DNA of 64,000 nucleotides from Caulobacter sp. NIBR1757 (GTDB taxonomy: Bacteria; Pseudomonadota; Alphaproteobacteria; Caulobacterales; Caulobacteraceae). The notes under the pieces were generated by a model that worked only from the letters and a program-made list of their open reading frames with translations, was not told where the DNA came from and did not search any database. Of this stretch, positions 35,699 to 47,554 are shown piece after piece (positions within the stretch are counted from its first letter, which is position 1; every line of letters starts with the position of its first letter). The position numbers and the translations under genes are program-made. Location: assembly GCF_027912495.1 (NCBI RefSeq), contig NZ_CP115463.1, forward strand, positions 2,007,501 to 2,071,500, in the 5' to 3' direction.

Positions 35699-36847
35699 AT
35701 GGCGCTCGATGCTGAAACCCGCGACCAGCTGGTCGATACCGTCCGCCGGTTCGTCAGCGAGCGGCTGCGGCCGCTGGAGGCGCAGGTGGCGGAAGCCAAT
35801 GCGGTGCCCGAGCCGATCATCGGCGAGATGCGCGACCTGGGCCTCTTCGGCCTGTCGATCCCCGAGGAATACGGCGGCCTCGATCTGTCGATGGAAGACG
35901 AGTGCCTGGTGATCTTCGAGATGGGCCGCACCAGCCCGGCCTTCCGCTCGGAATTCGGCACCAACGTCGGCATCGGCAGCCAGGGGCTGGTGATGTTCGG
36001 CAACGATGAGCAGAAGGCCAAATGGCTGCCCGGTATCGCCGCCGGCACGACGGTGACCAGCTTCGCCCTGACCGAGCCGGAAGCCGGCTCCGACAGCGCC
36101 GCGGTCCAGACCCGGGCCCTCCTCGACGGCGACGCCTATGTGCTGAACGGCTCCAAGCGCTACATCACCAACGCCGCCAAGGCCGGGCTGTTCACGGTGA
36201 TGGCCCGTAGCAATCCGGACGTGAAGGGCGGCGGCGGGGTTTCGGCCTTCCTGGTGCCGTCCGACCTGCCGGGCATCACCGTTGGTCCGCCCGAGAAGAA
36301 GATGGGCCAGCACGGGGCGCAGATCCACGACATCACCTTCGACAACGTCCGGGTGCCGGTGGAGAACCGCCTGGGCGCCGAGGGCGAGGGCTTCAAGGTG
36401 GCGATGCAGGTGCTCGACAAGGGGCGGCTGCACATCGGGGCGCTGTGCGTGGGGGTGGCGGAACGGCTGATCGCCGACTGCGTGGCCTACGCTGGCGAGC
36501 GCAAGCAGTTCGGCCAGGCGCTGAGCAACTTCCAGCTGGTCCAGGCCATGATCGCCGACAGCAAGACCGAATGCATGGCGGCCCGCGCCCTGGTGCTGGA
36601 AAGCGCCCGCAAGCGCGACGGCGGCGCCAACATCGTGCTCGAGGCGGCGGCGGCGAAGTACTACGCCTCCGAGATGGTCGGCCGGGTGGCGGACCGGGCG
36701 GTGCAGATCTTCGGCGGGGCCGGCTATGTGGCCGACTACGGCATCGAGCGCCTGTACCGCGACGTGCGGATTTTCCGGATCTATGAGGGGACCAGCCAGG
36801 TCCAGCAGTTGGTCATCGCTCGAGAGACGATGAAGCGGGGCGGGTGA
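35699..36847 (+). CDS. Acyl-CoA dehydrogenase
   Basis: 382 residues, standard length. FAD-binding motifs: FALTEPEAGSDSAAVQTRA, YVLNGSKRYITNA. Substrate region: HDITFDNVRVPVENRLGAEGEGFKVAM; catalytic Glu in RIYEGTSQVQQLVIAR near residue 366. It oxidises acyl-CoA to trans-2-enoyl-CoA, passing electrons to ETF. It is a single gene between the pectate lyase and a palindromic repeat; substrate chain length is not predictable here. Confidence 0.94.
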   Translation: MALDAETRDQLVDTVRRFVSERLRPLEAQVAEANAVPEPIIGEMRDLGLFGLSIPEEYGGLDLSMEDECLVIFEMGRTSPAFRSEFGTNVGIGSQGLVMFGNDEQKAKWLPGIAAGTTVTSFALTEPEAGSDSAAVQTRALLDGDAYVLNGSKRYITNAAKAGLFTVMARSNPDVKGGGGVSAFLVPSDLPGITVGPPEKKMGQHGAQIHDITFDNVRVPVENRLGAEGEGFKVAMQVLDKGRLHIGALCVGVAERLIADCVAYAGERKQFGQALSNFQLVQAMIADSKTECMAARALVLESARKRDGGANIVLEAAAAKYYASEMVGRVADRAVQIFGGAGYVADYGIERLYRDVRIFRIYEGTSQVQQLVIARETMKRGG

Positions 36848-36859
36848 TTCACCACCGTT

Positions 36860-37015
36860 CCTTCTCCCGCTCGTCGGGAGAAGGTGGCCGCGAAGCGGTC
36901 GGATGAGGGCAGCGCCAGCCCTGGAAGGTTGGCGCTGGGACGCTCATCCACAGCCGGTGCTGCCCTCATCCGACCCCCTTCGGGGGCCACCTTCTCCCGA
37001 CAAGCGGGAGAAGGG
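36860..37015. repeat. Long palindromic intergenic repeat, family 1 copy 2
   Basis: Homologous to 6093-6253: both arms (CCTTCTCCCGCTCGTCGGGA... and ...GACAAGCGGGAGAAGGG) agree almost base for base, while the 45-bp centre differs. It fills the gap between the convergent acyl-CoA dehydrogenase and SnoaL-like genes. Arms conserved and centre free to vary suggest selection on, or recent spread of, the stem. Confidence 0.88.
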
Positions 37016-37020
37016 CGGTG

Positions 37021-37371
37021 CTACAGCAGCATGTGCACGTAGACTTCGTTCTCGATGATCAGATCACCCTCAAGGATCACCAGGTCGAAGCCGCGCATCT
37101 TTGTCACGCCGTCCGGCGTGGCGATGTCGCAGTACCACCGACCGCAGAAGCCGCCGTCGATGGCCCAGACCGTCTCGGGCGTGTAGGTCATCGGCGGGGT
37201 CGCGGCGAACAGGCCTTCCAGATACCCCTTCAACGCCGCGTGGCCGGTGATGCCGGCGGCAGTGTTGTTGTCCTTGTAGAGGCAGTCCTCGGCGTAGAAG
37301 CCGAGCAGGGCGGTGACGTCCTTGGCCGTCCAGGCGGCCAGCCAGCGGGCGTTGAAATCCTCGATATCCAT
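37021..37371 (-). CDS. SnoaL/NTF2-like small protein
   Basis: 116 residues: IEDFNARWLAAWTAKDVTALLGFYAEDCLYKDNNTA, typical for the cone-shaped NTF2-like fold, then GGFCGRWYCDIATPDGVTKMRGFDLVILEGDLI. Members serve as polyketide cyclases, isomerases or scaffold domains. The start overlaps the stop of the FAD monooxygenase by one base (TGATG), so the two are translationally coupled and probably work on the same substrate. Confidence 0.83.
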   Translation of the reverse strand: MDIEDFNARWLAAWTAKDVTALLGFYAEDCLYKDNNTAAGITGHAALKGYLEGLFAATPPMTYTPETVWAIDGGFCGRWYCDIATPDGVTKMRGFDLVILEGDLIIENEVYVHMLL

Positions 37372-38591
37372 CAGGGGGTCTCCAGCACGCGGGCGACGTG
37401 CGCCTCGGTGAAGATCTCGGCGGGCAGGGTCTCGGGCCCGGCCATGACCGCGAAGCCGTGGGCGCCCAGCATCGGATCTTCCGAGGTGCGCTCGAAGTGG
37501 TGGCGGCGGCGCGCCTTGGCGTCGTCGCCGAACTCGGCGTCGAGGGCGGAGGTGATCTTGGCCGCCACCCGCAGGCGGCGCAGGCGTTCGGCCCGCTCCT
37601 CGGCATAGGGCGCGAAGTTCCAGTCGTCGGTGGCCAGGATATTGCTGACGATGCGGACGTCGCGGTAGGTGATCGAGAGGCCGAGGCCAATGATCGGGTC
37701 GTTCCAGCCGGCGGCGTCGCCGACCAGGACGACACCCTCGGCGTAGGGGGTGTCGGTCCAGCTGTCGTTGTTGAAGTAGCTGAGCAGGGGCCCGGCCGGG
37801 ATCGCCTGGGCGATCGCCTCGTTCAGTGGGCTGCACTGCATGCGGAAGGCGTCGAGGAAGGCGCGCGGGCCGTCCGGGCCGGCGAAGCGGCGCTTCTGGT
37901 CCAGGTGATAGCTGCCGTAGAGGCGGATGCGGCCCTGGCCTTGCGGAAAGGCGAGGAAGGCGAAGTCGCCCTCGGTGCCGATGGCCTGCAGGTCGTCGGG
38001 CCAGGCGTGGGCGTTCTCGACCAACAGGCCGGCGAACCAGTGGTGCGGCCTGTCCTGGTGCAGGGCGACGCCGGATTTCTCGCGGACCTGGCTGGTGCGG
38101 CCGTCGGCGCCGACGATCAGGCGGCAGGAGATGGTCTTCTCGACGTCATCGTGGACGTAGGTGACCGTCGGGTTGGCGCCCGGCTTCACCTCGGTGACCC
38201 GCGCCCCGCGGAGGCCCCTGGCGCCCCGGCGGACCGCCTCGTCGAACAGGGTCTGGCAGTGGTGGGGATTGCCGATGCAGAGGGGGCCGGGCACGTCCGG
38301 CAGGAACATGCCGAGCGGCAGGGTCTTGGCCTCGGCCTCCTGCGGTGTGCGGCTTTCGTCGTAGGTGATGTGGCGGGTCAGGTGGTGACCGCCGGCCGCC
38401 ATCAGCACATCGTAGAGGCCCAGCCGCTGGGTCTCGGCGACGCCCCAGGGGGCGATCCATTCGCCGCGCACCCGGTCCTCAAACACCTCGCTCTGTTCGA
38501 GCAGCAGCACATCCATGCCGCGCGCCGCCAGCACCGCCGCCAGGGCCGAGCCGCCGATGCCGCCGCCGACGATGACGATCTCATGGTCCAT
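37371..38591 (-). CDS. FAD-dependent monooxygenase, PHBH-fold
   Basis: 406 residues. N-terminal FAD motif IVIVGGGIGGSALAAVLAARGMDVLLLEQ (GXGXXG), the middle DG-type motif RLIVGADGRTSQVR and the second FAD motif GVVLVGDAAGWNDPIIGLGLSIT near residue 295. It hydroxylates an aromatic or polyketide-like substrate using NAD(P)H and O2. The coupled SnoaL-like gene suggests hydroxylation followed by cyclisation or isomerisation, or use in breakdown of a natural product. It is the first of the two genes; upstream 90 bp show nothing notable. Confidence 0.9.
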   Translation of the reverse strand: MDHEIVIVGGGIGGSALAAVLAARGMDVLLLEQSEVFEDRVRGEWIAPWGVAETQRLGLYDVLMAAGGHHLTRHITYDESRTPQEAEAKTLPLGMFLPDVPGPLCIGNPHHCQTLFDEAVRRGARGLRGARVTEVKPGANPTVTYVHDDVEKTISCRLIVGADGRTSQVREKSGVALHQDRPHHWFAGLLVENAHAWPDDLQAIGTEGDFAFLAFPQGQGRIRLYGSYHLDQKRRFAGPDGPRAFLDAFRMQCSPLNEAIAQAIPAGPLLSYFNNDSWTDTPYAEGVVLVGDAAGWNDPIIGLGLSITYRDVRIVSNILATDDWNFAPYAEERAERLRRLRVAAKITSALDAEFGDDAKARRRHHFERTSEDPMLGAHGFAVMAGPETLPAEIFTEAHVARVLETP

Positions 38592-38683
38592 CTGGTCTCT
38601 CCCACGTCGAAGCCGGTCTGACGCCGCCCTTACGCGAACGTCAGCCTACGCAGGTTGCATCGGGTCGCAATGGTGACTTGGCG

Positions 38684-40798
<2,115 letters not shown>

Positions 40799-41028
40799 CC
40801 GCTTCCCCCGCTTTTTCGCCAGCCTAGCGGCGCCGGACATGATTGGCGACAGGCCGTCGGATCGCCCCCGTCCCCTTGGGTCACCCGTCGCCGTTTCATC
40901 ACATTTGCCCCTTTCGCCTTGCCCCACAGGCCCCTGGCGGGCTAGGCAGTCCCGGCGCAAGGGCGCGGACAGGGGCCACATCAGAGGGTTCCGGCGCGCC
41001 TAAAGTAACAAGATGGAGGACGCCGGTG

Positions 41029-42885
41029 ATGGACGGCGAAGTCTCGATTCCCGGTCTCGACCAGGCTCCCACCAACCATGCCAAGCTGATCGCCTGGGTG
41101 CGCGAGATCGCCGCCCTGACCAAGCCGGCGGCGGTTCACTGGTGCGACGGATCGGACGAGGAGTTCACCCTGCTCACCGACCGGCTGGTCGAGTCGGGCA
41201 CCATGAAGCGTCTGAATCCCGAAAAGCGTCCGGGCAGCTTCTACGCCGCCTCCGATCCGCGCGACGTCGCCCGGGTGGAAAGCCGCACCTTCATCTGCTC
41301 GAAAAACGAGATCGACGCCGGCCCGACCAACAACTGGTCCGAACCTGGCGAGATGCGCGAGCGTCTGAACGGCCTGTTCGACGGCTGCATGGCCGGCCGC
41401 ACGATGTATGTGGTTCCCTTCTGCATGGGTCCGATCGGCTCGCCGATCAGCGCCCTGGGCGTTGAGATCACCGACAGCGCCTACGTCGCCATCTCGATGC
41501 GGGTGATGACCCGCATGGGCAAGCAGGCGCTGGACATGATGGGCGCCAACGGCTTCTTCGTGCCGGCCGTCCACACGCTCGGCGCGCCGCTCGCCGAGGG
41601 CGAGAAGGATGTGCCGTGGCCCTGCAACGAGGAAAAGTGGATCGTCCACTTCCCCGAGAGCCGCGAGATCTGGTCCTACGGCTCGGGCTACGGCGGCAAC
41701 GCCCTGCTCGGCAAGAAGTGCTACGCCCTGCGCATCGCCTCTGTGATGGCCCGCGATGAGGGCTGGCTGGCCGAGCATATGCTGATCCTCAAGCTGACCA
41801 GCCCCAAGGGCGTCTCGAAGTTTGTGGCGGCCGCCTTCCCGAGCGCCTGCGGCAAGACCAACCTCGCCATGCTGCAGCCGACCATTCCCGGCTGGAAGGC
41901 CGAGACGGTTGGGGACGACATCTGCTGGATGCGCTTTGGCCCCGACGGCCAGCTGCGCGCCATCAACCCGGAAGCCGGCTTCTTCGGCGTGGCGCCGGGC
42001 ACCGGCATCGGCACCAACAAGAACGCCATCGACGCCCTGAACCGCGACTGCGTGTTCACCAACGTGGCCCTGACCCCGGACGGCGATGTCTGGTGGGAAG
42101 GCCTGACCGACGAGGCCCCGCCGCACCTGACCGACTGGCAGGGCAAGCCCTGGACGCCGGACAGCGCCACCCCGGCCGCCCACCCCAACGCCCGCTTCAC
42201 CGTCGCCGCCGACCAATGCCCGGTCATCGCCGACGAGTGGGCCGACCCGGCCGGCGTGCCGATCAGCGCCATCCTGTTCGGCGGCCGCCGCGCCAGCGCC
42301 GTGCCGCTGGTGACGGAAGCCTTCGACTGGGAGCACGGCGTCTTCCTGGCCTCCAACACCGCCTCCGAAGGCACCGCCGCCGCCGAGAACAAGGTCGGCG
42401 AGCTGCGCCGCGATCCCTTCGCCATGCTGCCCTTCTGCGGCTACAACATGGGCGACTATTTCAGCCATTGGCTGAGCGTCGGGGCAGGCGCCGATCCGGC
42501 CAAGCTGCCGGGCATCTACTTCGTCAACTGGTTCCGCAAGGACGGCGGCAAGTTCGTCTGGCCGGGTTATGGCGAGAACAGCCGCGTCCTGAAGTGGATC
42601 TTCGACCGCCTGGAAGGCGAGGCCGACGCCGTCGACACCGCCATCGGCCGCCTGCCGGCCAAGGGTTCGCTCGATGTCTCGGGTCTGGACCTGTCGGACG
42701 AGAAGCTCCATCTCCTGCTCAGCGTCGACGCCGATGTCTGGCGCGAGGAAGCCTCGCTGATCCCGGCCTTCTACGAACGCTTCGGCGACCGCATGCCGGC
42801 GGCGCTGTGGGGCCAGTACGAGGCGCTGATGACGCGGCTCGGGACCAAGGCCAGGGACGACGAGCGCGAGATGGCGCTGGCCTGA
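41029..42885 (+). CDS. pckG: Phosphoenolpyruvate carboxykinase (GTP)
   Basis: 618 residues, as expected for the GTP-dependent type. The active-site loop FPSACGKTN is at 270-278, with the Cys274 that marks GTP enzymes. Other matches: [52 protein letters not shown] and [15 protein letters not shown]. It converts oxaloacetate to PEP in gluconeogenesis. GGAGGA lies eight bases before ATG 41029; the open frame upstream (40843) is rejected. A strong palindrome, probably a terminator, follows. Confidence 0.95.
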   Translation: MDGEVSIPGLDQAPTNHAKLIAWVREIAALTKPAAVHWCDGSDEEFTLLTDRLVESGTMKRLNPEKRPGSFYAASDPRDVARVESRTFICSKNEIDAGPTNNWSEPGEMRERLNGLFDGCMAGRTMYVVPFCMGPIGSPISALGVEITDSAYVAISMRVMTRMGKQALDMMGANGFFVPAVHTLGAPLAEGEKDVPWPCNEEKWIVHFPESREIWSYGSGYGGNALLGKKCYALRIASVMARDEGWLAEHMLILKLTSPKGVSKFVAAAFPSACGKTNLAMLQPTIPGWKAETVGDDICWMRFGPDGQLRAINPEAGFFGVAPGTGIGTNKNAIDALNRDCVFTNVALTPDGDVWWEGLTDEAPPHLTDWQGKPWTPDSATPAAHPNARFTVAADQCPVIADEWADPAGVPISAILFGGRRASAVPLVTEAFDWEHGVFLASNTASEGTAAAENKVGELRRDPFAMLPFCGYNMGDYFSHWLSVGAGADPAKLPGIYFVNWFRKDGGKFVWPGYGENSRVLKWIFDRLEGEADAVDTAIGRLPAKGSLDVSGLDLSDEKLHLLLSVDADVWREEASLIPAFYERFGDRMPAALWGQYEALMTRLGTKARDDEREMALA

Positions 42886-42895
42886 TCCTCAGTTT

Positions 42896-42936
42896 CTGAC
42901 AAGGGGAAGGCGGGCTTCGCCAGCCCCCCTTGTCAG
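42896..42936. terminator. Likely bidirectional terminator between pckG and a convergent gene
   Basis: CTGACAAGGGG and CCCCTTGTCAG form a perfect 11-bp stem around a centre that itself can pair (GGCG...CGCC). It lies 10 bases after the pckG stop and includes the stop of the convergent minus-strand gene at 42933. No long T tract is present, so stem strength rather than a U-run would act. Confidence 0.55.
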
Positions 42937-43382
42937 TTCCGGTTGCCCAGCGGGGGACGCTCCGAGATCCCGTTGTTGCGAGGCAACTGGCTGGAGGGGC
43001 CCCAGGAACGGTACGGCTTGCGCTCATAGAGCCCGCCAAATCGGTTCTCGACTTTCACCGGCGCGCCGCCGCCGAAAGACCGATCCACCATCAGGGTGAC
43101 TGCCCTGTAGACGGGGCGGATTTCCTCGCGCGACAGAACGGTCATGCAGAGCTTGCGGCCCTTGCCGGATGTCTGGACGTCCTGGAACGACGAGATCTCA
43201 TCTGTCCGTTGAAGCCAGTGTTGCAGCCGCTCGTAGGAGCTGGTGTCGATGCTGCCCTTCCGAGCCTTGAAGACGACGCTGACGTCACAACCCGGCCTTG
43301 GATTCAGGTCCGCCGCCGTCGCGCTGACAGGACCGAGCGCGATCGCCACGACGGCGGTCCAAAGCCGGGTCGAAGATTTCAT
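42933..43382 (-). CDS. Small exported protein of unknown function (GCDVS family, paralogue 1)
   Basis: 149 residues. Signal peptide residues 1-24 (MKSSTRLWTAVVAIALGPVSATAA). The mature domain begins GCDVSVVFKARKGSIDTSSYERLQHWLQ and has a second Cys in RKLCMTVLSREEIRPVYRAVTLMV. The two Cys could form a disulfide. The next gene (43443) encodes the same domain: GCDVS...Y.R...WL...V..C.T...........PV. The C-terminal 25 residues are a polar tail. No known family is recognised. The ATG is preceded by only a weak ribosome site. Confidence 0.75.
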   Translation of the reverse strand: MKSSTRLWTAVVAIALGPVSATAADLNPRPGCDVSVVFKARKGSIDTSSYERLQHWLQRTDEISSFQDVQTSGKGRKLCMTVLSREEIRPVYRAVTLMVDRSFGGGAPVKVENRFGGLYERKPYRSWGPSSQLPRNNGISERPPLGNRN

Positions 43383-43442
43383 GTGATGATCCCCCCAGAT
43401 CGAATATCGGCACAGCGTCCGACCGTTTAGCGGCTGTCGAGC

Positions 43443-43838
43443 CTAGCCTGGCCCGCCCTTGGTATGGAAGTGGCCGCCCGTCTTGCTGAGCGCCGTGATC
43501 GGGGCCTTCTTGCCGATGGTCGGCAGCTGCTTCACCACGCCGCTGAACACGGGCTTGATGGCGGCCGGCGAAGTTGCGGTGACGCAGACGGTGCGTTCGC
43601 CCTCGCGGCCCCAGGGGGTGACCTTCACGTCGGCGACCAGGTCCTTGTGGCCGGCCAGCCAGGTTTCGACGCGGGCGTAGGCCTCGCCGTCGATGCCCAT
43701 GGCGTAGCTGCCGAAGGAGATGGAGACATCGCAGCCTTCGCCGCCCGGGCCCGGGGCCGGCGGCGGCTCGGCGCCGCTGTCGGTGGCGCAGGCGGTGGCG
43801 AGCAGGGCGGTGGCGGCGAGGGCGAGGAAGGGTTTCAT
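43443..43838 (-). CDS. Small lipoprotein of unknown function (GCDVS family, paralogue 2)
   Basis: 131 residues. The signal ends in a lipobox ([17 protein letters not shown], Cys17), followed by a Pro/Gly-rich linker. The domain [42 protein letters not shown] with [18 protein letters not shown] matches that of the neighbouring gene at 42933, including both Cys. The ATG overlaps the purL stop by four bases, so it is coupled to purL translation, an odd partner for a purine enzyme. Function unknown. Confidence 0.8.
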   Translation of the reverse strand: MKPFLALAATALLATACATDSGAEPPPAPGPGGEGCDVSISFGSYAMGIDGEAYARVETWLAGHKDLVADVKVTPWGREGERTVCVTATSPAAIKPVFSGVVKQLPTIGKKAPITALSKTGGHFHTKGGPG

Positions 43839-46045
43839 GCGGCGGTTCCCATGAAGGACGGCAGCCAGCCCTCGTGGGTGACTCGCAGCTTGTCCAACGC
43901 GATGGAGAAAAGCCCCTTCGAGGCAAAGGCGTTCCCGCCGGCCTGGCCGACGACGGAGGCGTGCAGGCCGGCGGACGCGGCGGCGGCCAGCAGCGGGGCC
44001 GGGTCGGCGACGGCGACCAGGTAGCGGGCCTGGTCCTCGCCGAACAGGAAGGGGTGGGCGTTGGTCGGGCTGGAGGCGTCGAGGGTGACTCCGACGCCGC
44101 TGGCCAGGGCCATCTCGGCGGCGCCGATGGCGAGGCCGCCGTCGGAGAGGTCGTGCACCACAGTCACCGTGCGGGCGACGATCTGGGCGCGGACGAAGTC
44201 GCCGGTGCGGCGTTCGAGGTCGAGGTCGACCGGCGGCGGGGCGCCGTCCTCGCGGTTCAGCAGTTCTCGCAGGTAGAGGCTGGCGCCCAGTTCCCCATGG
44301 TTGACGCCGATGACCACCAGGGCGTCGCCGTCCTTCATCGAGGAGAAGTCGGCGCGGTTGGCGTAGTCGACCAGCAGGCCGACGGCGCCGACGGTCGGGG
44401 TCGGCGGGATGCCCTTGCCGTTGGTCTCGTTGTAGAGGCTGACGTTGCCGCTCACGACCGGGAAGTCGAGGGCGCGGCAGGCCTCGGCCATGCCCTCGAT
44501 GGCCTTGACGATCTGGCCCATGATCTCGGGGCGTTCGGGATTGCCGAAGTTGAGGTTGTCGGTGATGGCGATCGGATCGGCGCCGACGGCGGTCAGGTTG
44601 CGCCAGGCTTCGGCGACCGCCTGTTTGCCGCCCTCGTAGGGGTCGTTCAGCACATAGCGGGGGGTGCAGTCGCTGGTCACGGCCAGGGCCTTGCGGGTGC
44701 CGTGGACGCGGACGATGCCGGCGTCGGCGCCGGTGGCGCTGTCTTCCAGGGTGTCGGCCATGACGTGGCGGTCGTACTGCTCCCACAGCCAGCGCTTGGA
44801 GGCGACGTCCGGGCAGCTCATCAGGGTGAGGACGGCGGCTTCCCAGTCGGCGGGGGCAGGCACCGTCTTGGGATCGATGTGGGGGTGTTTGACCGGCTCG
44901 GTCCAGGGGCGGTCGTACAGCGGGGCGTCGTCGGACAGCGGGCTGAGCGGCAGGTCGCAGACGACCTCGCCCTTGTGCTTCAGCACGATGTGGCCGGTGT
45001 CGGTGGTGACGCCGATGATGGCGGCGTCGAGGCCCCACTTTTCGAAGATGGCGTGGCCGTCGCGTTCACGGCCGGGCTTGAGGATGGCCAGCATCCGCTC
45101 CTGGCTCTCCGACAGCATCATCTCGTAGGCGGTCATGCCCTCTTCGCGCTGCGGCACCATGTCGAGGTCGAGCTCGATGCCGACGCTGCCCTTGCCGGCC
45201 ATCTCGACCGAGGAAGAGGTCAGGCCGGCGGCGCCCATGTCCTGGATGGCGGCGACGGCGCCGGTGGCCATCAGCTCGAGGGTGGCCTCGATCAGCAGCT
45301 TTTCGGCGAAGGGGTCGCCGACCTGCACCGTCGGGCGCTTCTCGTCGCTGTCCTCGTCGAACTCGGCGCTGGCCATGGTGGCGCCGTGGATGCCGTCGCG
45401 GCCGGTTTTGGAGCCGAAGTAGACGACCGGCAGGCCGGCGGCCGGGGCGGCCGAATAGAAGATCTTGTCGGCGTCGGCCAGGCCCACGCACATGGCGTTG
45501 ACCAGGATGTTGCCATCGTAGCCGCGGTGGAAGTTGGTCTCGCCGGCGACGGTGGGGACGCCGACACAATTGCCGTAGCCGGCGATGCCGGCCACCACGC
45601 CCTCGACCAGACGCTTGGTCTTCGGATGGCTGGGGTCGCCGAAGCGCAGGGCGTTGAGCAGGGCGATGGGCCGGGCGCCCATGGTGAAGACGTCGCGCAT
45701 GATGCCACCGACGCCGGTCGCCGCGCCCTGGTAGGGCTCGATGTAGCTGGGGTGGTTGTGGCTCTCCATCTTGAAGATGCAGGCCTGGCCGTCGCCGATA
45801 TCGACGACGCCGGCGTTTTCACCCGGGCCGCAGATGACGCGCGGGCCCGTGGTGGGGAATTTACCCAGGTGTTTTCGGCTGGACTTGTAGCTGCAGTGCT
45901 CCGACCACATCACCGAGAAGACGCCCAGTTCGACGAGATTGGGCTCGCGATTCAGACGCTTGAGGATGACCGCGTACTCGTCGGGCTTGAGCCCGAATTC
46001 GGCGGCGATTTCGACCATGGGCTTGGCGGGAGGAGAGGCGCTCAT
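43835..46045 (-). CDS. purL: Phosphoribosylformylglycinamidine synthase subunit PurL
   Basis: 736 residues, as expected for the small-PurL type that works with separate PurQ and PurS. Family motifs: [22 protein letters not shown] near residue 45, [40 protein letters not shown] and [18 protein letters not shown]. It carries out the ATP-dependent amidation of FGAR in step four of purine synthesis. Its partners purQ, purS and purC lie to the right on the same strand, but an IS element and two unrelated genes separate it from them. The 3' end overlaps a lipoprotein gene. Confidence 0.96.
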   Translation of the reverse strand: MSASPPAKPMVEIAAEFGLKPDEYAVILKRLNREPNLVELGVFSVMWSEHCSYKSSRKHLGKFPTTGPRVICGPGENAGVVDIGDGQACIFKMESHNHPSYIEPYQGAATGVGGIMRDVFTMGARPIALLNALRFGDPSHPKTKRLVEGVVAGIAGYGNCVGVPTVAGETNFHRGYDGNILVNAMCVGLADADKIFYSAAPAAGLPVVYFGSKTGRDGIHGATMASAEFDEDSDEKRPTVQVGDPFAEKLLIEATLELMATGAVAAIQDMGAAGLTSSSVEMAGKGSVGIELDLDMVPQREEGMTAYEMMLSESQERMLAILKPGRERDGHAIFEKWGLDAAIIGVTTDTGHIVLKHKGEVVCDLPLSPLSDDAPLYDRPWTEPVKHPHIDPKTVPAPADWEAAVLTLMSCPDVASKRWLWEQYDRHVMADTLEDSATGADAGIVRVHGTRKALAVTSDCTPRYVLNDPYEGGKQAVAEAWRNLTAVGADPIAITDNLNFGNPERPEIMGQIVKAIEGMAEACRALDFPVVSGNVSLYNETNGKGIPPTPTVGAVGLLVDYANRADFSSMKDGDALVVIGVNHGELGASLYLRELLNREDGAPPPVDLDLERRTGDFVRAQIVARTVTVVHDLSDGGLAIGAAEMALASGVGVTLDASSPTNAHPFLFGEDQARYLVAVADPAPLLAAAASAGLHASVVGQAGGNAFASKGLFSIALDKLRVTHEGWLPSFMGTAA

Positions 46046-46094
46046 GGACTGGGCCTTCTAGAGTGCTGCGCCCCCGCTGTGAACCGTCCCCGTG

Positions 46095-46637
46095 CTACTG
46101 AGTGGCGGCGGTCGGGGCGGTGCGCATGCGCATCAGCGACCAGATCACTCCGATGGCGAACGGCAGGACCATCAGGCCGAACTGGATGGCGGCCCAGGCC
46201 GGTCCCGACAGGGTGTAATATTCGCCCAGCTGCAGGGCCATGTGCTTGCCCTGCAGGATGTCCTGCAGCCAGGGCCAACCGAGCACGGCGAGGAACAGGG
46301 CGCTGGTCACAGCGGTCAGCAGGGTGGCTTCGCGCGAGCCGCGCAGGGCGCTGAAGGCCCCGACCAGGGCGGTGACGAAGACGGCGGCGGCCATGGCCGA
46401 GACGGTCAGGCCCTTGTCGCCGTTCAGGAGTCCGAAGCCGTAGCCGACGTACTCCGGATCAACCAGGCTGCGGACCGGGGCGGCGCTGTTTAGGCAGGCG
46501 GCGAACAGGTGGGCGAAGCCGACCACCGCGCCGATGAAGCCCGTCCGTCCCCGGAACAGGGCGATCAGCCAGGCGATCAGGATCACGCCCGAGACGCCGC
46601 CCGCTACGTAGAGCCAGTTGACCTGACTGAAATCCAT
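46095..46637 (-). CDS. Integral membrane protein of unknown function
   Basis: 180 residues with five hydrophobic helices (about 8-26, 33-50, 78-97, 105-124 and 146-166) and a short tail. GGGGGAAG precedes the ATG at 46637. It stands 50 bp upstream of purL on the same strand and 76 bp from the divergent DUF1801 gene. No family is recognised; helix layout alone gives no role. Confidence 0.65.
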   Translation of the reverse strand: MDFSQVNWLYVAGGVSGVILIAWLIALFRGRTGFIGAVVGFAHLFAACLNSAAPVRSLVDPEYVGYGFGLLNGDKGLTVSAMAAAVFVTALVGAFSALRGSREATLLTAVTSALFLAVLGWPWLQDILQGKHMALQLGEYYTLSGPAWAAIQFGLMVLPFAIGVIWSLMRMRTAPTAATQ

Positions 46638-46713
46638 GGTCTTCCCCCGTTTCGTCGGCGAAGGTGCGGCCAAGCCGCCAGACGGCCAAGTTAATTCGCG
46701 CTCAGGTGGGTTT

Positions 46714-47097
46714 ATGGCGAAGTTTCAGATCAATACGGTGGAGGAATACCTCGCCGTCGTGCCCGCGCGGCAGCGGGAAATCCTCGAAACCGTGCGGGCG
46801 GCGATCGTCGCGGCCATCCCCGAGGCGGAGGAGGTGATCTCCTACGATATTCCGACCTTCAAGATCGGCGGGCGGGCGGTGATCTATTACGCGGGCTGGA
46901 AGCGGCATTTTTCGATCTATCCGGTCGGGGATGCGGTGAAGAAGACGCTGGCCGCCGAACTGGCGGGCCTGGAGATCAGCAAGGGGACGATCAAGTTCCC
47001 GCTCGACGAGCCCGTGCCGGTCGAGCTGATCGGGCGGATCGCCAAACTGCGGGCGGCGGAGGAGGCCGCGTACAAGCCGAAGAAGAGGCGGCCCTAG
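46714..47097 (+). CDS. DUF1801 (YdhG-like) protein
   Basis: 127 residues: VEEYLAVVPARQREILETVRAAIVAAIPEAEEVISYDIPTFKIGG followed by VIYYAGWKRHFSIYPVGDAV, the DUF1801/YdhG fold. ATG 46714 is preferred over an in-frame start 26 codons earlier because homology begins at KFQINTVEEYL. Cytoplasmic, role unproven. A dispersed repeat starts two bases after the stop, and an IS element follows; the gene is divergent from the membrane protein upstream of purL. Confidence 0.8.
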   Translation: MAKFQINTVEEYLAVVPARQREILETVRAAIVAAIPEAEEVISYDIPTFKIGGRAVIYYAGWKRHFSIYPVGDAVKKTLAAELAGLEISKGTIKFPLDEPVPVELIGRIAKLRAAEEAAYKPKKRRP

Positions 47098-47098
47098 G

Positions 47099-47350
47099 CT
47101 TATCGAAGCTGTCAACGATTGTACCACGGCGCGGGCCTGGGAAGAGGGCCGTTTGACGGAAGTCGCTGATCTTGCGTGACATTTCGGGTGAGGTGGGCGC
47201 GGGGAATGTAGGCGCCGGCGTTGACAGGGCGTAGGCGCCGAGGCGGGGAATGTTGATGCTCCGGTGAGACGTCATGCCCACGCGGGCGTCGCGGGGCGCT
47301 CAGATCGGCTTGTGGGCCCCAATTTCCAGATGAATATGTCTAGACATATT
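47099..47350. repeat. About 250-bp dispersed intergenic repeat, copy B
   Basis: Homologous to 23828-24078 over the full length: same opening (TTATCGAAGCTGTCAACGAT), same middle block (GAATGTAGGCGCCGGCGTTG) and the same terminal palindrome AATATGTCTAGACATATT (47333-47350). The minus-strand frame through the repeat is open in both copies, but the two predicted peptides differ at about 40% of positions, so the base changes do not favour silent sites; protein coding is unlikely. Confidence 0.85.
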
Positions 47351-47354
47351 GCTC

Positions 47355-47378
47355 AAACGCCCGGCGGGCGGGCGTTTT
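47355..47378 (+). terminator. Intrinsic terminator-like hairpin after repeat copy B
   Basis: AAACGCCC and GGGCGTTT pair in an 8-bp stem around a 7-base loop, and a further T follows (TTTT run at 47375-47378). It could end the DUF1801 transcript after it has passed through repeat B. Confidence 0.5.
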
Positions 47379-47485
47379 GGAGGGGTGCATTCCCTGCGCT
47401 GTCATCCTCCGGCCGCGAAGCGGACCGGGGGACCCATCCGTCCGCGTGAAAACCGCCAGGAGTCTTTCAGCCCCGGCTTGATGGG

Positions 47486-47498
47486 GTGGACGACCCCC
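47486..47498. repeat. Left subterminal inverted repeat of the IS
   Basis: GTGGACGACCCCC, perfect complement of 48819-48831. It lies five bases inside the left ATGGG. Confidence 0.85.
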
Positions 47499-47554
47499 GG
47501 CGGCATCGGTGTGCCAAGATGGGTTGTCTGAACTCATCTCAAGGAGGGCCGTCC

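Noticed and set aside
46991-47281. Minus-strand 96-codon frame over repeat copy B, also open in copy A
   Set aside because: Predicted residues differ at about 40% between copies while the DNA is only about 25-30% different, so no sign of protein-level selection; it also overlaps the DUF1801 gene.
47486-47554. ATG start for the recombinase at 47486
   Set aside because: It would make the left inverted repeat coding; the GTG at 47555 has a strong ribosome site and begins where the catalytic fold begins.
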